In this document: piece by piece, positions 45,025 to 54,179 of the stretch
Layout of the letters: each line of letters starts with the position of its first letter
How positions within the stretch are numbered: position 1 is the stretch's first letter
Source of the DNA: Sulfitobacter sp. M39
GTDB lineage: Bacteria > Pseudomonadota > Alphaproteobacteria > Rhodobacterales > Rhodobacteraceae
Direction of reading: 5' to 3'
DNA: 64,000 nucleotides
Assembly: GCF_021735935.1 (NCBI RefSeq)
Contig: NZ_WMDZ01000001.1
Location: 1,550,001 to 1,614,000 of the forward strand
Program-made: the position numbers and the translations under genes
The notes under the pieces: model-generated
Seen by the model: the letters and a program-made list of their open reading frames with translations, nothing else
The model's database searches: none
What the model was told of the DNA's origin: nothing

Positions 45025-46509
45025 ATGCAGCCAAAGGCCGTTTCCCTGTCGCGTACCGACGCAATATCGCCCCAGATCAAATGGTTGATGATGGGTATGC
45101 TGGCGCTGGCTTTTGTCCTGATGCAGGCCGTCGTCGCGCTGGCCAAACCCGAAAGCCTTGCACCGCTTGCGGAAAAGATCAGCCCGTCGGTCGTGAATAT
45201 CACCACCTCCACCACCGTTGAAGGGCGCACAGGTCCCCGTGGCATCGTGCCCGAAGGTTCCCCCTTCGAGGATTTCTTCAAGGAATTCCGGGACCGCAAC
45301 AACGGCGGCGAAGCCCCCGCACCACGCAAATCTTCGGCGCTTGGGTCGGGGTTTGTCATCTCTGAAGACGGGTTCGTCGTGACAAACAACCACGTCATCG
45401 AAGGCGCGGACGAGATCACCATCGAATTTTTCACCGGTCTTGAATTGAAGGCCGAAGTCATCGGCACCGACCCCAACACCGATATTGCCCTGCTTAAGGT
45501 CGAAGCCCCAAGCGCGCTGCCCTTCGTCAGCTTCGGCGACAGCAATGCCGCCCGCGTTGGTGACTGGGTGCTGGCCATGGGGAACCCGCTGGGGCAGGGG
45601 TTTTCGGTCTCTGCCGGTATCGTCTCGGCGCGCAATCGGGCTTTATCGGGCACCTACGATGACTATATCCAGACGGATGCTGCCATTAACCGCGGCAACT
45701 CCGGCGGGCCGTTGTTCAATATGGACGGCGAAGTCATTGGCGTGAACACCGCGATCCTGTCGCCCAACGGCGGCTCCATCGGGATCGGTTTCTCGATGGC
45801 GTCGAATGTTGTAACGCGTGTTGTGAACCAGCTTAAGGAATTTGGCGAAACCCGTCGCGGCTGGTTGGGTGTGCGTATTCAGGACGTTACCCAGGATGTG
45901 GCCGACGCGATGGGGCTTGCCAAAGCGTCCGGCGCGTTGATCACCGATGTACCGGACGGCCCTGCCAAGGACGCGGGGCTTAAAACCGGTGACGTGATCC
46001 TCAGCTTTGCAGGGGTCGAGGTTGAAGACACCCGCGGTCTGGTCCGTCAGGTGGGTAACAGCACTGTCGGGGCCTCGGTCCGCGTGACTGTCCTGCGCGA
46101 GGGGAAATCCCAGACGCTCAAGGTCAAGCTGGGCCGCCGCGAAGATGCCGAAGGGGCGGGGGCGTCTGCCTCGGAACCACAGGATGAGGCAGAGCCCGAA
46201 GCGCCTGCGTCAAAGTCGGTGCTTGGTCTGACAATCACGCCGCTGACGGATGATCTGCGCACCGAGCTTGGGGCGGATGATTCAGTCGAGGGTCTGGCCG
46301 TGACCGAGGTCGACGAGATGTCGGAAGCCTTCGAGAAAGGCCTGCGTGTCGGGGACATCATCACAGAGGCCGGCCAACAGCCGATCCTGTCCATCACCGA
46401 TCTGGAGGACCGCATCACCGAGGCCAAGGATGGCGGGCGTAAGTCGCTGCTCCTGTTGGTGCGCCGCGCAGGTGACCCGCGCTTTGTGGCCTTGGGTCTG
46501 GGCGACTAA
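45025..46509 (+). CDS. degP: DegP/MucD-type periplasmic serine protease
   Basis: A 494-residue Do-family protease. Residues about 20-42 form an N-terminal hydrophobic segment (signal peptide or anchor, WLMMGMLALAFVLMQAVVALA). The catalytic triad lies in VTNNHVIEGADE (His), NTDIALLKV (Asp) and GNSGGPLFN (Ser). Two PDZ domains follow (about 265-365 and 395-490), joined by a Glu/Ala/Ser-rich linker. It degrades or refolds misfolded periplasmic proteins. Its position behind hflKC groups membrane quality control, though a terminator separates them. Confidence 0.92.
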   Translation: MQPKAVSLSRTDAISPQIKWLMMGMLALAFVLMQAVVALAKPESLAPLAEKISPSVVNITTSTTVEGRTGPRGIVPEGSPFEDFFKEFRDRNNGGEAPAPRKSSALGSGFVISEDGFVVTNNHVIEGADEITIEFFTGLELKAEVIGTDPNTDIALLKVEAPSALPFVSFGDSNAARVGDWVLAMGNPLGQGFSVSAGIVSARNRALSGTYDDYIQTDAAINRGNSGGPLFNMDGEVIGVNTAILSPNGGSIGIGFSMASNVVTRVVNQLKEFGETRRGWLGVRIQDVTQDVADAMGLAKASGALITDVPDGPAKDAGLKTGDVILSFAGVEVEDTRGLVRQVGNSTVGASVRVTVLREGKSQTLKVKLGRREDAEGAGASASEPQDEAEPEAPASKSVLGLTITPLTDDLRTELGADDSVEGLAVTEVDEMSEAFEKGLRVGDIITEAGQQPILSITDLEDRITEAKDGGRKSLLLLVRRAGDPRFVALGLGD

Positions 46510-46536
46510 ACCCGCCCCACATCACTGAAAAACATT

Positions 46537-46566
46537 GCCCCCGTCGGTCCCCGCACCGGCGGGGGC
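46537..46566 (+). terminator. Terminator after degP
   Basis: GCCCCCGTCGGT and ACCGGCGGGGGC arms (one mismatch) around a short loop, followed by TTT. Confidence 0.7.
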
Positions 46567-46599
46567 TTTGCGTGGGGCGCGTCTGCACGCTGCCGGTTG

Positions 46600-46614
46600 T
46601 TTCGCATATCGAAA
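46600..46614. promoter_or_regulatory. Dyad TTTCG-CATAT-CGAAA, candidate TetR operator
   Basis: A perfect five-base inverted repeat, 20 bases before the TetR gene start at 46635. Position suggests autoregulation, which is inference. Confidence 0.4.
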
Positions 46615-46634
46615 GCCGATAGGATTTACGTCAA

Positions 46635-47336
46635 ATGAAGGACAGCTCCATGCACGACACAACCACGACGGCCATTCGCAGCGATCGGCTGTCTGCGCTG
46701 CGCACCCAAATGCTGGCAGAGGCGGAGATTACCAGCGTGCAGAACCAGTCGCTGATCCAAAGCCGCCGAGAACAGATTTGCGAGGCGGCCTTGTCGCTGT
46801 TTCTTGAGAAAGGCTTTGCCGCCACCACGATCCGCGACATCTGTGCGCGCTCGGGCGTCAATCAGGCCAGCATCTATGATTATATCGCGAATAAGAACGA
46901 CATCCTGCGCCGCTTGCTGAACCAGCTGTGGTTCCGCGAGGACGTGTCGACGTTGCCGATCATCCTGCTGGATGAAAACCTGTCACTTGAGGACGCGTTC
47001 GAGAAATACTTCCGCGAAAGCTGGTCGATGAAACGGGATGGCACGTTGCTGGCCTATCGGTGCGTGCCGCATATGCAAGCCGAAGACCGCCGCGCCCTGC
47101 ACGCGCGCGAGTTTGCGGTGATGAAGGATCTGGCCGACCAGCTTGCCCCGCGTCTGGGGATGCACAGCGACGACCAACGGCTTGATATCGTTGCCAATCT
47201 GATGGTGTTCCTGTCAGCCTTTGGCCCGATGCGCGACTGGCTGATCCGTGACATCCCGGACGAGGTGATCCTGCGCACGATCTCGGCCGGTGCGGCGGCG
47301 ATGGTCAGATCGCTAGCGGATCAGACGCAGAGCTAA
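46635..47336 (+). CDS. TetR/AcrR-family transcriptional regulator
   Basis: A 233-residue regulator. An unusually long N-terminal extension of about 40 residues precedes the HTH (RREQICEAALSLFLEKGFAATTIRDICARSGVNQASIYDYIANKNDILR). The C-terminal helical domain (about 95-225) resembles the TetR class found beside fatty-acid or methylmalonyl pathway genes, but no such gene is nearby. The alternative start at 46650 (MHDTTTT) has an AAGGA site at good spacing and may be the real one. Its 3' end overlaps the convergent mur gene by four bases. Confidence 0.83.
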   Translation: MKDSSMHDTTTTAIRSDRLSALRTQMLAEAEITSVQNQSLIQSRREQICEAALSLFLEKGFAATTIRDICARSGVNQASIYDYIANKNDILRRLLNQLWFREDVSTLPIILLDENLSLEDAFEKYFRESWSMKRDGTLLAYRCVPHMQAEDRRALHAREFAVMKDLADQLAPRLGMHSDDQRLDIVANLMVFLSAFGPMRDWLIRDIPDEVILRTISAGAAAMVRSLADQTQS

Positions 47337-47743
47337 AGCTTGCGGGCGCGAATGACCGTGTGGTGGCTGACCAGCTCATAGCCCATCTCGGCCGCGACAC
47401 GATCCAGCAGCGTCGCGATCTCGGTCCCTGGAATTTCCACCAGATCCCCACTGTCGACATCGACCAGATGGTCGTGGTCCGTGTGAGGCATCATCTCGTA
47501 ACGGGCAGGGGCATCATCCAGTACCAGTTTGCGCACCAGCCCCGCGTTTTCAAGCACTGACATCGTTCGATAGACCGTCGCGACTGACACAGTGTCATCC
47601 AGCCTGCGCGCCTTTTCATACAGGTCTTCGACATTGGGGTGATCGTCGGTTTCCGACAGCAGCGATACGATGGTTGTGCGCTGTGGCGTGACCCGTAGGC
47701 CCGCTTCACGCAGCAATTGCTTGTAATCAGCGCTGTGGGTCAA
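47333..47743 (-). CDS. mur: Fur-family regulator, probably manganese-responsive Mur
   Basis: A 136-residue Fur-family repressor. The HTH region LREAGLRVTPQRTTIVSLLSETDDHPNVEDLYEKA and wing VATVYRTMSVLENAGLV are intact; the metal segment is MMPHTDHDHLVDVDSGDLVEI. The CxxC zinc motifs of enteric Fur are absent, as in alphaproteobacterial Mur/Fur. It is divergent from sitABCD, the arrangement in which this protein represses manganese uptake. Function as Mn rather than Fe sensor is inferred from this linkage. Convergent overlap of four bases with the TetR gene. Confidence 0.85.
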   Translation of the reverse strand: MTHSADYKQLLREAGLRVTPQRTTIVSLLSETDDHPNVEDLYEKARRLDDTVSVATVYRTMSVLENAGLVRKLVLDDAPARYEMMPHTDHDHLVDVDSGDLVEIPGTEIATLLDRVAAEMGYELVSHHTVIRARKL

Positions 47744-47834
47744 ACCGATGTCCTTTCTCGTCTGCCTTCTTGTTACGCAAGATTCTCCTTGCCCGCAAGT
47801 TTATGCGACCTATTCTTATTTGCATGTTTGACAT

Positions 47835-47851
47835 ATGCGACTAATTCGCAT
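47835..47851. promoter_or_regulatory. Palindrome ATGCGA-CTAAT-TCGCAT, candidate Mur box
   Basis: A perfect six-base inverted repeat with a five-base centre, 39 bases before the sitA start. A second ATGCGA half-site lies 32 bases upstream at 47803, in the mur-sitA gap. A Mur/Fur binding site is the natural reading. Confidence 0.6.
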
Positions 47852-47889
47852 TTACATCTAGCGAACGCATTGCTCCTTGGAGGAACAGA

Positions 47890-48795
47890 ATGAGAAAGAA
47901 TGTGCTGGCGTCGGTTTTTGCTCCGGTTCTTGGTGTTGCGGCGATGGCGGGCGTGCCTGCGGTTGCGGCTGATTTCAAAGTCGTCACGACCTTTACGGTT
48001 CTTGCCGATATGGCGCAGCAGGTCGGGGGCGATGCGGCAGAGGTGGTATCGATCACCAAGCCCGGTGCCGAAATCCACGGCTATGAGCCCACCCCGCGCG
48101 ATATCGTGGGCGCGGTGGATGCCGATCTGATCCTGTGGAACGGCATGAACCTGGAGCTGTGGTTCGAGCAGTTCATCTCGAACCTCGGGGATATCCCGTC
48201 GGCCACGCTGACCGAAGGCGTGGAGCCGATCTCTATCGGGGAGGGGGAGTATGAGGGCAAGCCGAACCCCCACGCCTGGATGGGGCTGGATAACGCGCTG
48301 ATTTACGTTGACAACATCGCGGCAGCTTTTGCCGAGCACGACCCGGACAATGCGGCGACATATGCCGCCAATGCCGAAAGCTACAAACAGGAAATCCGCG
48401 ATACGATCACGCCCCTGCGGGACCGCATTGCGCAAATCCCCGAAGACCAGCGTTGGCTGGTGACCTGCGAAGGGGCGTTCAGCTACCTCGCGCGGGATTT
48501 CGGGATGAAAGAGCTGTACCTCTGGCCGATGAACGCCGACCAGACCGGCACGCCGCAGCAGGTGCGCAAAGTCATCGATTCCGTGCGCGACAATGATATT
48601 CCGGTCGTTTTCTGTGAAAGCACGGTGAATACCTCGCCTGCAAAGCAGGTCGCGCGGGAAACCGGCGCTGCTTATGGTGGTGTGCTGTATGTCGATAGCC
48701 TCAGCACTGCCGAGGGGCCCGTGCCAAGCTATCTGGACTTGCTGCGCGTCACTTCGCAGACTGTCGCAGACGGGCTGGATGCAGGCCTGAAGTAA
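47890..48795 (+). CDS. sitA: Manganese ABC transporter, periplasmic binding protein
   Basis: A 301-residue cluster A-I (ZnuA/SitA) binding protein. Residues 1-27 form the signal peptide (ending AVAA). Metal ligands are His in AEIHGYEPTPRD, His in NPHAWMG, Glu in VTCEGAFSYL and Asp in LYVDSLS; the Glu at the third position and the lack of a His-rich loop favour Mn (or Fe) over Zn. The stop abuts the sitB start with no gap. Expression is probably controlled by Mur from the divergent promoter. Confidence 0.92.
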   Translation: MRKNVLASVFAPVLGVAAMAGVPAVAADFKVVTTFTVLADMAQQVGGDAAEVVSITKPGAEIHGYEPTPRDIVGAVDADLILWNGMNLELWFEQFISNLGDIPSATLTEGVEPISIGEGEYEGKPNPHAWMGLDNALIYVDNIAAAFAEHDPDNAATYAANAESYKQEIRDTITPLRDRIAQIPEDQRWLVTCEGAFSYLARDFGMKELYLWPMNADQTGTPQQVRKVIDSVRDNDIPVVFCESTVNTSPAKQVARETGAAYGGVLYVDSLSTAEGPVPSYLDLLRVTSQTVADGLDAGLK

Positions 48796-49704
48796 ATGGA
48801 AACCGATATGAACCCCGCCACCACGACCGTCCCCGTATCAGAGCTTGCCGCCGATGCCATCGGCATCAAGGCCACGGATGTCACGGTGACCTATCGCAAT
48901 GGTCATACCGCGCTGTATGATGCCAGTTTTGAGATCCCGCGCGGTACGATCACGGCGCTGGTAGGGGTCAACGGCGCGGGGAAATCCACACTGTTCAAAG
49001 CGATCATGGGCTTTGTGCCCGCCGCGCAAGGGCAGATCACGCTGTTGGGGAAGACCGTAAAAGAGGCGCTGCGTGAGAACCTTGTGGCCTATGTCCCCCA
49101 GTCAGAAGAGGTTGATTGGGCCTTTCCGGTGCTGGTGCAGGACGTGGTGATGATGGGGCGCTATGGGCATATGGGGTTCCTGCGCCGTCCCAAAGCTGCC
49201 GATCACGCGGCGGTGGACGATGCCCTGCGCCGCGTCAACATGACCGATTTCCGCCACCGTCAGATCGGAGAGTTATCCGGCGGGCAGCGCAAGCGGGTCT
49301 TTCTGGCGCGCGCCTTGGCGCAGAACGGGCAGGTGATACTGCTGGACGAACCCTTTACCGGCGTAGACGTGAAGACCGAGGACCAGATCATCGACCTGCT
49401 GCGCGAACTGCGCGACGAAGGGCGGGTGATGCTGGTGTCGACGCATAACCTGGGCTCTGTCCCGGAATTCTGTGACCGGACCGTCTTGGTCAAGGGCACG
49501 GTGCTGGCCTATGGCACGACGGAAACGGTCTTTACCCATGACAATCTGGAAACGGCGTTTGGCGGGGTGCTGCGGCACTTTACCCTTGGGGGGCAAGACC
49601 TGCACGATGATGACGACGGGCGCGAGCTGCGGATCATCACCGACGATGAACGGCCTTTCGTGCATTACGGCAAACGCATCAACACGACCGAGGACGACAC
49701 ATGA
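48796..49704 (+). CDS. sitB: Manganese ABC transporter ATP-binding protein
   Basis: A 302-residue ATPase. Walker A is [14 protein letters not shown], the Q-loop VPQSEEVDW (the VDWAFPV extension is usual in SitB/ZnuC), the signature [17 protein letters not shown], Walker [12 protein letters not shown] and the switch His STHNLG. The first ATG lies directly after the sitA stop; ATG 48808 is an alternative with GGAAA upstream. It overlaps sitC by four bases (ATGA). Confidence 0.92.
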   Translation: METDMNPATTTVPVSELAADAIGIKATDVTVTYRNGHTALYDASFEIPRGTITALVGVNGAGKSTLFKAIMGFVPAAQGQITLLGKTVKEALRENLVAYVPQSEEVDWAFPVLVQDVVMMGRYGHMGFLRRPKAADHAAVDDALRRVNMTDFRHRQIGELSGGQRKRVFLARALAQNGQVILLDEPFTGVDVKTEDQIIDLLRELRDEGRVMLVSTHNLGSVPEFCDRTVLVKGTVLAYGTTETVFTHDNLETAFGGVLRHFTLGGQDLHDDDDGRELRIITDDERPFVHYGKRINTTEDDT

Positions 49705-50576
49705 TCGACCTGCTGCTAGAGCCGTTCAGCTATGACTATATGTTCAACGCCATGTGGGTGTCGGCGATGGTGGGGGCGGTTTGCGCCTTTTTGTCATGCT
49801 ATCTGATGCTCAAGGGCTGGTCGCTGATCGGCGACGCGCTCAGCCATTCTGTCGTGCCCGGAGTGGCGGGAGCCTATATGCTGGGGCTGCCCTTCGCGCT
49901 TGGCGCGTTTCTGGCGGGCGGTATGGCGGCGGGGGCGATGCTGTTTTTGTCGGGGCGGTCGGGGCTGAAGATCGACGTGATCATCGGCATCATCTTTACC
50001 GCATTTTTCGGCTTGGGCCTTTTCATGGTGTCGCTATCGCCCATGTCGGTCAGCATCCAGACCATCATTATGGGCAATATCCTTGCCATCGCGCCGCAAG
50101 ACATCGTGCAACTGGCGATCATCGGGGTCGTCTGCCTGACCGTGCTGCTGCTGAAGTGGAAAGACCTGATGGTCACCTTCTTTGACGAAAACCACGCACG
50201 CTCCATCGGGTTGCGGCCCGAGCTGTTGAAGGCGGTGTTCTTCATGCTGCTGTCGGCTGCGGTGGTGGCGGCGATGATGACCGTCGGGGCCTTTCTGGTG
50301 ATCGCCATGGTCGTGACACCGGGGGCGACGGCCTATCTGCTGTGCGACCGTTTCCCACGGCTGATCATCGTATCGGTGCTGATCGGCACGATCACCAGCT
50401 TTCTGGGGGCCTATGCCAGCTATTTTCTGGACGGGGCGACAGGCGGGGTGATCGTCACGCTGCAAACTGCGATCTTCCTGCTGGCCTTTGTTTTTGCGCC
50501 CAAACACGGTGTGCTGGCCGCGCGGCGCAAGGCTGCGGCGGCGCTCAAATCCTTGCGAGACGGGGTGGCCCCATGA
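49701..50576 (+). CDS. sitC: Manganese ABC transporter permease SitC
   Basis: A 291-residue ABC-3 family permease with about eight helices. Family marks are [42 protein letters not shown] and the DNA-sequence-coupled C-terminal helix series ending [12 protein letters not shown]. Its ATGA overlaps connect it with sitB and sitD. SitC and SitD are paralogous and form the heterodimeric channel. Confidence 0.92.
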   Translation: MIDLLLEPFSYDYMFNAMWVSAMVGAVCAFLSCYLMLKGWSLIGDALSHSVVPGVAGAYMLGLPFALGAFLAGGMAAGAMLFLSGRSGLKIDVIIGIIFTAFFGLGLFMVSLSPMSVSIQTIIMGNILAIAPQDIVQLAIIGVVCLTVLLLKWKDLMVTFFDENHARSIGLRPELLKAVFFMLLSAAVVAAMMTVGAFLVIAMVVTPGATAYLLCDRFPRLIIVSVLIGTITSFLGAYASYFLDGATGGVIVTLQTAIFLLAFVFAPKHGVLAARRKAAAALKSLRDGVAP

Positions 50577-51415
50577 TCGACACGTTGCTGTTTCCGTTCC
50601 AGTTTCCCTTCATGCAGAACGCCTTTTGGATCGTGCTGCTGGTTGCCCCGCCCACGGCGTTGCTGTCATGCTTTCTGGTGCTCAAGGGCTGGGCCTTGAT
50701 GGGCGATGCGGTCAGCCATGCGGTCCTGCCGGGGGTCGTGCTGGCCTGGATCACGGGGTTGCCGCTGATTGTGGGGGCCTTTGCCGCGGGTATGTCCTGC
50801 GCGATGCTGACCGGATACCTGAGCTACAACAGCCGGATCAAACAGGACACCGTGATGGGGGTCGTCTTTTCGGGCATGTTCGGGATCGGCATCATCATGT
50901 ACACCTCGATCACCACGAACCAGCATCTGGATCACGTGCTGTTCGGCAATATGCTGGGCGTCGGCGTGCAAGATCTTTGGACGGCGGGGCTGATCTCGGC
51001 CTTTGTGACGGCGTTTCTAGTGCTCAAGTGGAAAGATCTGCTGCTGCACGCCTTTGACCCCGCACAGGCGCAGGCCAGCGGGCTGCACACGGGGTTCTTG
51101 CACTATGGGTTGCTGGCGGTCTTGTCGCTGACCATCGTGGCGACGCTAACGGCGACGGGGCTGATCCTTGCGGTGGCGTTGCTGGTCACACCGGGGGCGA
51201 TTGCCTTTCTGGTGGTGCGCAGCTTTGGCCCGATGCTGATCGTATCTGTGCTGGTCTGCCTTTTGTCGATGTTCGCGGGCGTCTACGCCAGCTTCTTTCT
51301 GGATAGCGCACCGGCGCCGACAATCGTGTTGATCCTGACGGTGATCTTTGTCCTCGCCTTCATCAACCGTTTGCTGGTGACGCGCCGCACCTCGCGTCAG
51401 GCGGCACGGGGGTAG
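50573..51415 (+). CDS. sitD: Manganese ABC transporter permease SitD
   Basis: A 280-residue ABC-3 family permease. It aligns with SitC through SCFLVLKGWALMGDAVSHAVLPGVVLAWITGLP, the KQDTVMGVVFSGMFGIGI helix and the VTPGAIAFL block. Start ATG 50573 overlaps the sitC stop. It is last in the operon. The gene is convergent with the orphan permease pair, with 22 bases between stops and no evident terminator. Confidence 0.92.
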   Translation: MIDTLLFPFQFPFMQNAFWIVLLVAPPTALLSCFLVLKGWALMGDAVSHAVLPGVVLAWITGLPLIVGAFAAGMSCAMLTGYLSYNSRIKQDTVMGVVFSGMFGIGIIMYTSITTNQHLDHVLFGNMLGVGVQDLWTAGLISAFVTAFLVLKWKDLLLHAFDPAQAQASGLHTGFLHYGLLAVLSLTIVATLTATGLILAVALLVTPGAIAFLVVRSFGPMLIVSVLVCLLSMFAGVYASFFLDSAPAPTIVLILTVIFVLAFINRLLVTRRTSRQAARG

Positions 51416-51437
51416 CCTTGAAAGGGGAGGGCGGCCA

Positions 51438-52247
51438 CTAGACCCGCCCGACCTTGAACCCGCGGGACAGATGATTGCGCATGGCAAACAACAGCAGTGC
51501 GCCGGGCAACATAGAGGTCAGCGTAAACGCCATGACCATCCCGATATCCGTCTGAAAGCCGAACATCGCGCTCAGCGCCATAGAGATCGGCTTGCCGTTG
51601 GTGGTGGTTAGGATGCGGGCAAAGACGACCTCCACCCAGCTGAACATAAAGCAGAAAAACGCTGTCACCGCGATGCCGGGCGCGATCTGTGGCAGCAGGA
51701 TTTTCCAAATATAGCGGGGGCGCGAATAGCCATCAAGGAACGCCGTCTCGTCCATCTCGCGGGGGACGGCGGCGATGAACCCCTGCAGAATCCAGATCGA
51801 CACCGGCAGGTTGAACAGACAATGGGCCAGCGCGATGCCGGTGACCGAGTTGACGATGCCAAGCACCGAAAAAAGCTGGAAGATCGGCAGGGTCAGCACC
51901 ACCGGCGGGGTGATGCGAAAGGCGATGAAGCTGAAGAACAGGTGTTTGTCCCCCAGAAACGACAGCCGCGCAAAGGCAAAGGCCGCGGGCAGGGCGACGG
52001 GGATGGTGATCGCGATATTGATCAGCACATAAGCGACGGAATTGCCAAAGGCCGCGCGCAAGCTCGGGTCGGACCAGATGGCGCGATAGTTGCGCAGCGT
52101 CGTCTCGCCCAAGCTCAGCCCGTCCTGCGCCAGCGTCGCGGTAAAGCTCAGCACCGTCATCTGCACCAGCGGCAGGGTGGTAAAGAGGATAAACGCCCCC
52201 AGCAGCGCCAGTTTGATCACGGGCCATGCCCGACGCGGTATCATCAC
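51438..52247 (-). CDS. Orphan ABC transporter permease, GlpQ-like
   Basis: A 269-residue MalG-type permease with six predicted helices. Long stretches match the window's own GlpQ (58914-59753): GDKHLFF, PPVV(L/F)xLPxFQLFS, ALAHCLFN(L/V)P, the EAA loop PREMDETAFLDGYSRPRY and VTAFFxFMFSWVE. It overlaps the preceding permease by four bases and ends the glpR operon. No binding protein or ATPase gene accompanies this pair, so if functional it must borrow GlpS/GlpT or distant subunits. Substrate is therefore uncertain; polyol or glycerol compounds are the first guess. Confidence 0.88.
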   Translation of the reverse strand: MMIPRRAWPVIKLALLGAFILFTTLPLVQMTVLSFTATLAQDGLSLGETTLRNYRAIWSDPSLRAAFGNSVAYVLINIAITIPVALPAAFAFARLSFLGDKHLFFSFIAFRITPPVVLTLPIFQLFSVLGIVNSVTGIALAHCLFNLPVSIWILQGFIAAVPREMDETAFLDGYSRPRYIWKILLPQIAPGIAVTAFFCFMFSWVEVVFARILTTTNGKPISMALSAMFGFQTDIGMVMAFTLTSMLPGALLLFAMRNHLSRGFKVGRV

Positions 52248-53116
52248 GGTACCCCCGGTTTGGGATCGTCAAGCTTGGCCTGCACCTTGGTAAAGACCCA
52301 TGCGACCGATAGCACGATCAGGAAATACAGCACCGACCGCGCGGCCGAGGGGCCGTAGTTGAACGCCTTGATCTCCTCGCCCAGATCCACGGCGAGGAAC
52401 AGGCTGGTCTCGGCCGGGCCGCCGGCGTTGATCGGAAAGGCCTCGGTGTAGATCATGAAACTGTCCATGAACCGCAGCAGCACCGCCATAAGCAGCACAT
52501 GCTGCAACCGCGGCAGCTGGATGTGGCGAAAGACCTGCCACGGGCGCGCCCCGTCGATGGCGGCCGCCTGATAAAGCGGATCGGGGATGGTGGTCAGCGC
52601 ACTATAGGCGAGGATGACCACAAGGCTGGTCCAGTGCCACGTGTCCATCGCCAAGATCACCACCCAGGTCAGCACGGCGCTGTCCTTCCACGCGGCGGGC
52701 CAGCCGTAGCCCGCCAGCCACTGCCCCAAAATGCCTGTGTCGCCATTCATCAGGCTCAGCCAGAGCGCAGGGATCATATTCCACGGTACGAGCAGCGGCA
52801 GCGACAGCACAGCCAAGGCCGCCCCCGCCCAGATCCGTCCGCGCGGAATGCACAGGGCCAGCGCGATCCCCAGCGGGATCTGGATGCACAGCACGAAGGT
52901 TGAAAATAGCACGCTGCGCCCGAAGCTCGCCCAGAAGCGCGGTGCGGTGATCAGGTCGCGAAACCATTCGGTGCCGATCCAGAAGCGCGATTGCAGCGTG
53001 AAAATTTCGAAGAATGAATAGTTGATGACGGTGACCAGCGGGATCAGCCCGACCACCCCCAGCAAGAGGCAGGCGGGGGCGACAAAAAGCCAGCCGCGTG
53101 GGTCTTGCTGCTTCAT
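52244..53116 (-). CDS. Orphan ABC transporter permease, GlpP-like
   Basis: A 290-residue MalF-type permease. It aligns with GlpP (58042-58914): RGWLFVAPACLLLGVVGLIPLVTVINYSF, IQIPLGIALAL, LVPWNM(I/V), the MDTWHWTSLV block, the EAA loop (QAAAIDGARPWQVFRHIQLP) and LLRFMDSFMIYTEAF. It starts 21 bases after glpR, so it is in the regulator's operon rather than in the glpD operon. All six helices and the EAA motif are intact, so it is not a decayed copy. Confidence 0.88.
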   Translation of the reverse strand: MKQQDPRGWLFVAPACLLLGVVGLIPLVTVINYSFFEIFTLQSRFWIGTEWFRDLITAPRFWASFGRSVLFSTFVLCIQIPLGIALALCIPRGRIWAGAALAVLSLPLLVPWNMIPALWLSLMNGDTGILGQWLAGYGWPAAWKDSAVLTWVVILAMDTWHWTSLVVILAYSALTTIPDPLYQAAAIDGARPWQVFRHIQLPRLQHVLLMAVLLRFMDSFMIYTEAFPINAGGPAETSLFLAVDLGEEIKAFNYGPSAARSVLYFLIVLSVAWVFTKVQAKLDDPKPGVP

Positions 53117-53137
53117 GAGGTTCTGTCCATGTTTTGG

Positions 53138-53893
53138 TCAGGCGGTCACAACCGAGGTGCCCCAGCCCGCGCATTCCGCCTTGAGCGCATCGGGCAGGTG
53201 GTGGTCGGTGAACAGCGTGTTCACATCGCGCAGGGAACAGATCGTCAGCGGGGCCTTGCGCTGGAACTTCAGGTGGTCGGCTACGACCATCACCGTGCGT
53301 GACCGCCCGATGGCGGACCGGCTGACCAGCACCTCTTGCCCGTCGAAATCCAGCAGATCGCCATCCGCATCAATGGCAGAACAGCCCAGAACCGAGAAAT
53401 CGAACTTGAACTGCTTGACCATCTCGGCAGTCAGCCCGCCGACCATGCCGCCATCCGCACGGCGCAAGACGCCGCCCGTCAGGATGATCTCGCAGCTTTG
53501 GTTGGCAGCAAGGATATTGGCAATGTTGAGGTTGTTTGTCACGACTAGCAGGTTTTCGTGATGCAGCATTTCCTGCGCGACCGCTTCGGTACTCGTGCCG
53601 ATGTTCATAAATACCGACGCCCCATGCGGAATCGCCTGCGCGCAATGTTCGGCGATGGCGCGTTTGCCTTCCTCGTTCAGGCGACGGCGTTCGTCATAGA
53701 CGATATTCACCACCCCCGACGGTATCACAGCGCCGCCATGCACCCGTTCCAGCTTGCCGCTTTCAGCAAGCTCGGACAGGTCGCGGCGGATGGTCTGCAC
53801 GGTGACGTTATACGCCTCTGCCAGCCCGTCGACGGTGACTTTGCCGTCCTTGCGCGCCAGCTCCAAAATCTCGCGCTGTCTGAAATTTGACAT
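53138..53893 (-). CDS. glpR: DeoR-family regulator GlpR
   Basis: A 251-residue DeoR-family repressor. The N-terminal HTH is RQREILELARKDGKVTVDGLAEAYNVTVQTIRRDLSELAESGKLERVHGGAV; the C-terminal sugar-phosphate domain carries FMNIGTSTEAVAQEM (phosphate loop), TNNLNIANIL and GGVLRRADGGMVGGLT. The family senses glycerol-3-phosphate in GlpR proteins. It is divergent from glpD across a 286-base gap that contains repeated CGAA boxes, and heads an operon with two permeases. Confidence 0.88.
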   Translation of the reverse strand: MSNFRQREILELARKDGKVTVDGLAEAYNVTVQTIRRDLSELAESGKLERVHGGAVIPSGVVNIVYDERRRLNEEGKRAIAEHCAQAIPHGASVFMNIGTSTEAVAQEMLHHENLLVVTNNLNIANILAANQSCEIILTGGVLRRADGGMVGGLTAEMVKQFKFDFSVLGCSAIDADGDLLDFDGQEVLVSRSAIGRSRTVMVVADHLKFQRKAPLTICSLRDVNTLFTDHHLPDALKAECAGWGTSVVTA

Positions 53894-54064
53894 AGATCCC
53901 CCCGTCTTTGGCTGGGGATGCCCGAGATTTCTGCACGCCCGACCAAAACTTACAATCTACGGAAAGCGAAGCACGTCAAGGCCGCGAATCGTGGTATATC
54001 GTCTGTAAGGCGCAGAAATGCGCGTCAGGCGAAGGATTAATGCGCCTAAAATCAAGGCTATAGT

Positions 54065-54105
54065 CGAAAACGAAAAGAAACGAACGTTCGATCTTGAAAA
54101 ACGAA
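54065..54105. promoter_or_regulatory. Repeated AACGAA boxes, candidate GlpR operator
   Basis: CGAA occurs at 54065, 54071, 54081 and 54102. The last three are spaced 10 and 21 bases, close to one and two helical turns; CGAACGTTCG at 54081-54090 is a perfect palindrome. It lies in the 286-base glpR-glpD gap, about 75 bases before glpD. Nothing else was recognised in the gap. Confidence 0.5.
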
Positions 54106-54179
54106 GGGGCTTGGTGTCTTTTGTCACGACGTCCCGCAAACCTAGCTGCGAGACGCGAAAATGATGCGGGGAGGCTTCA

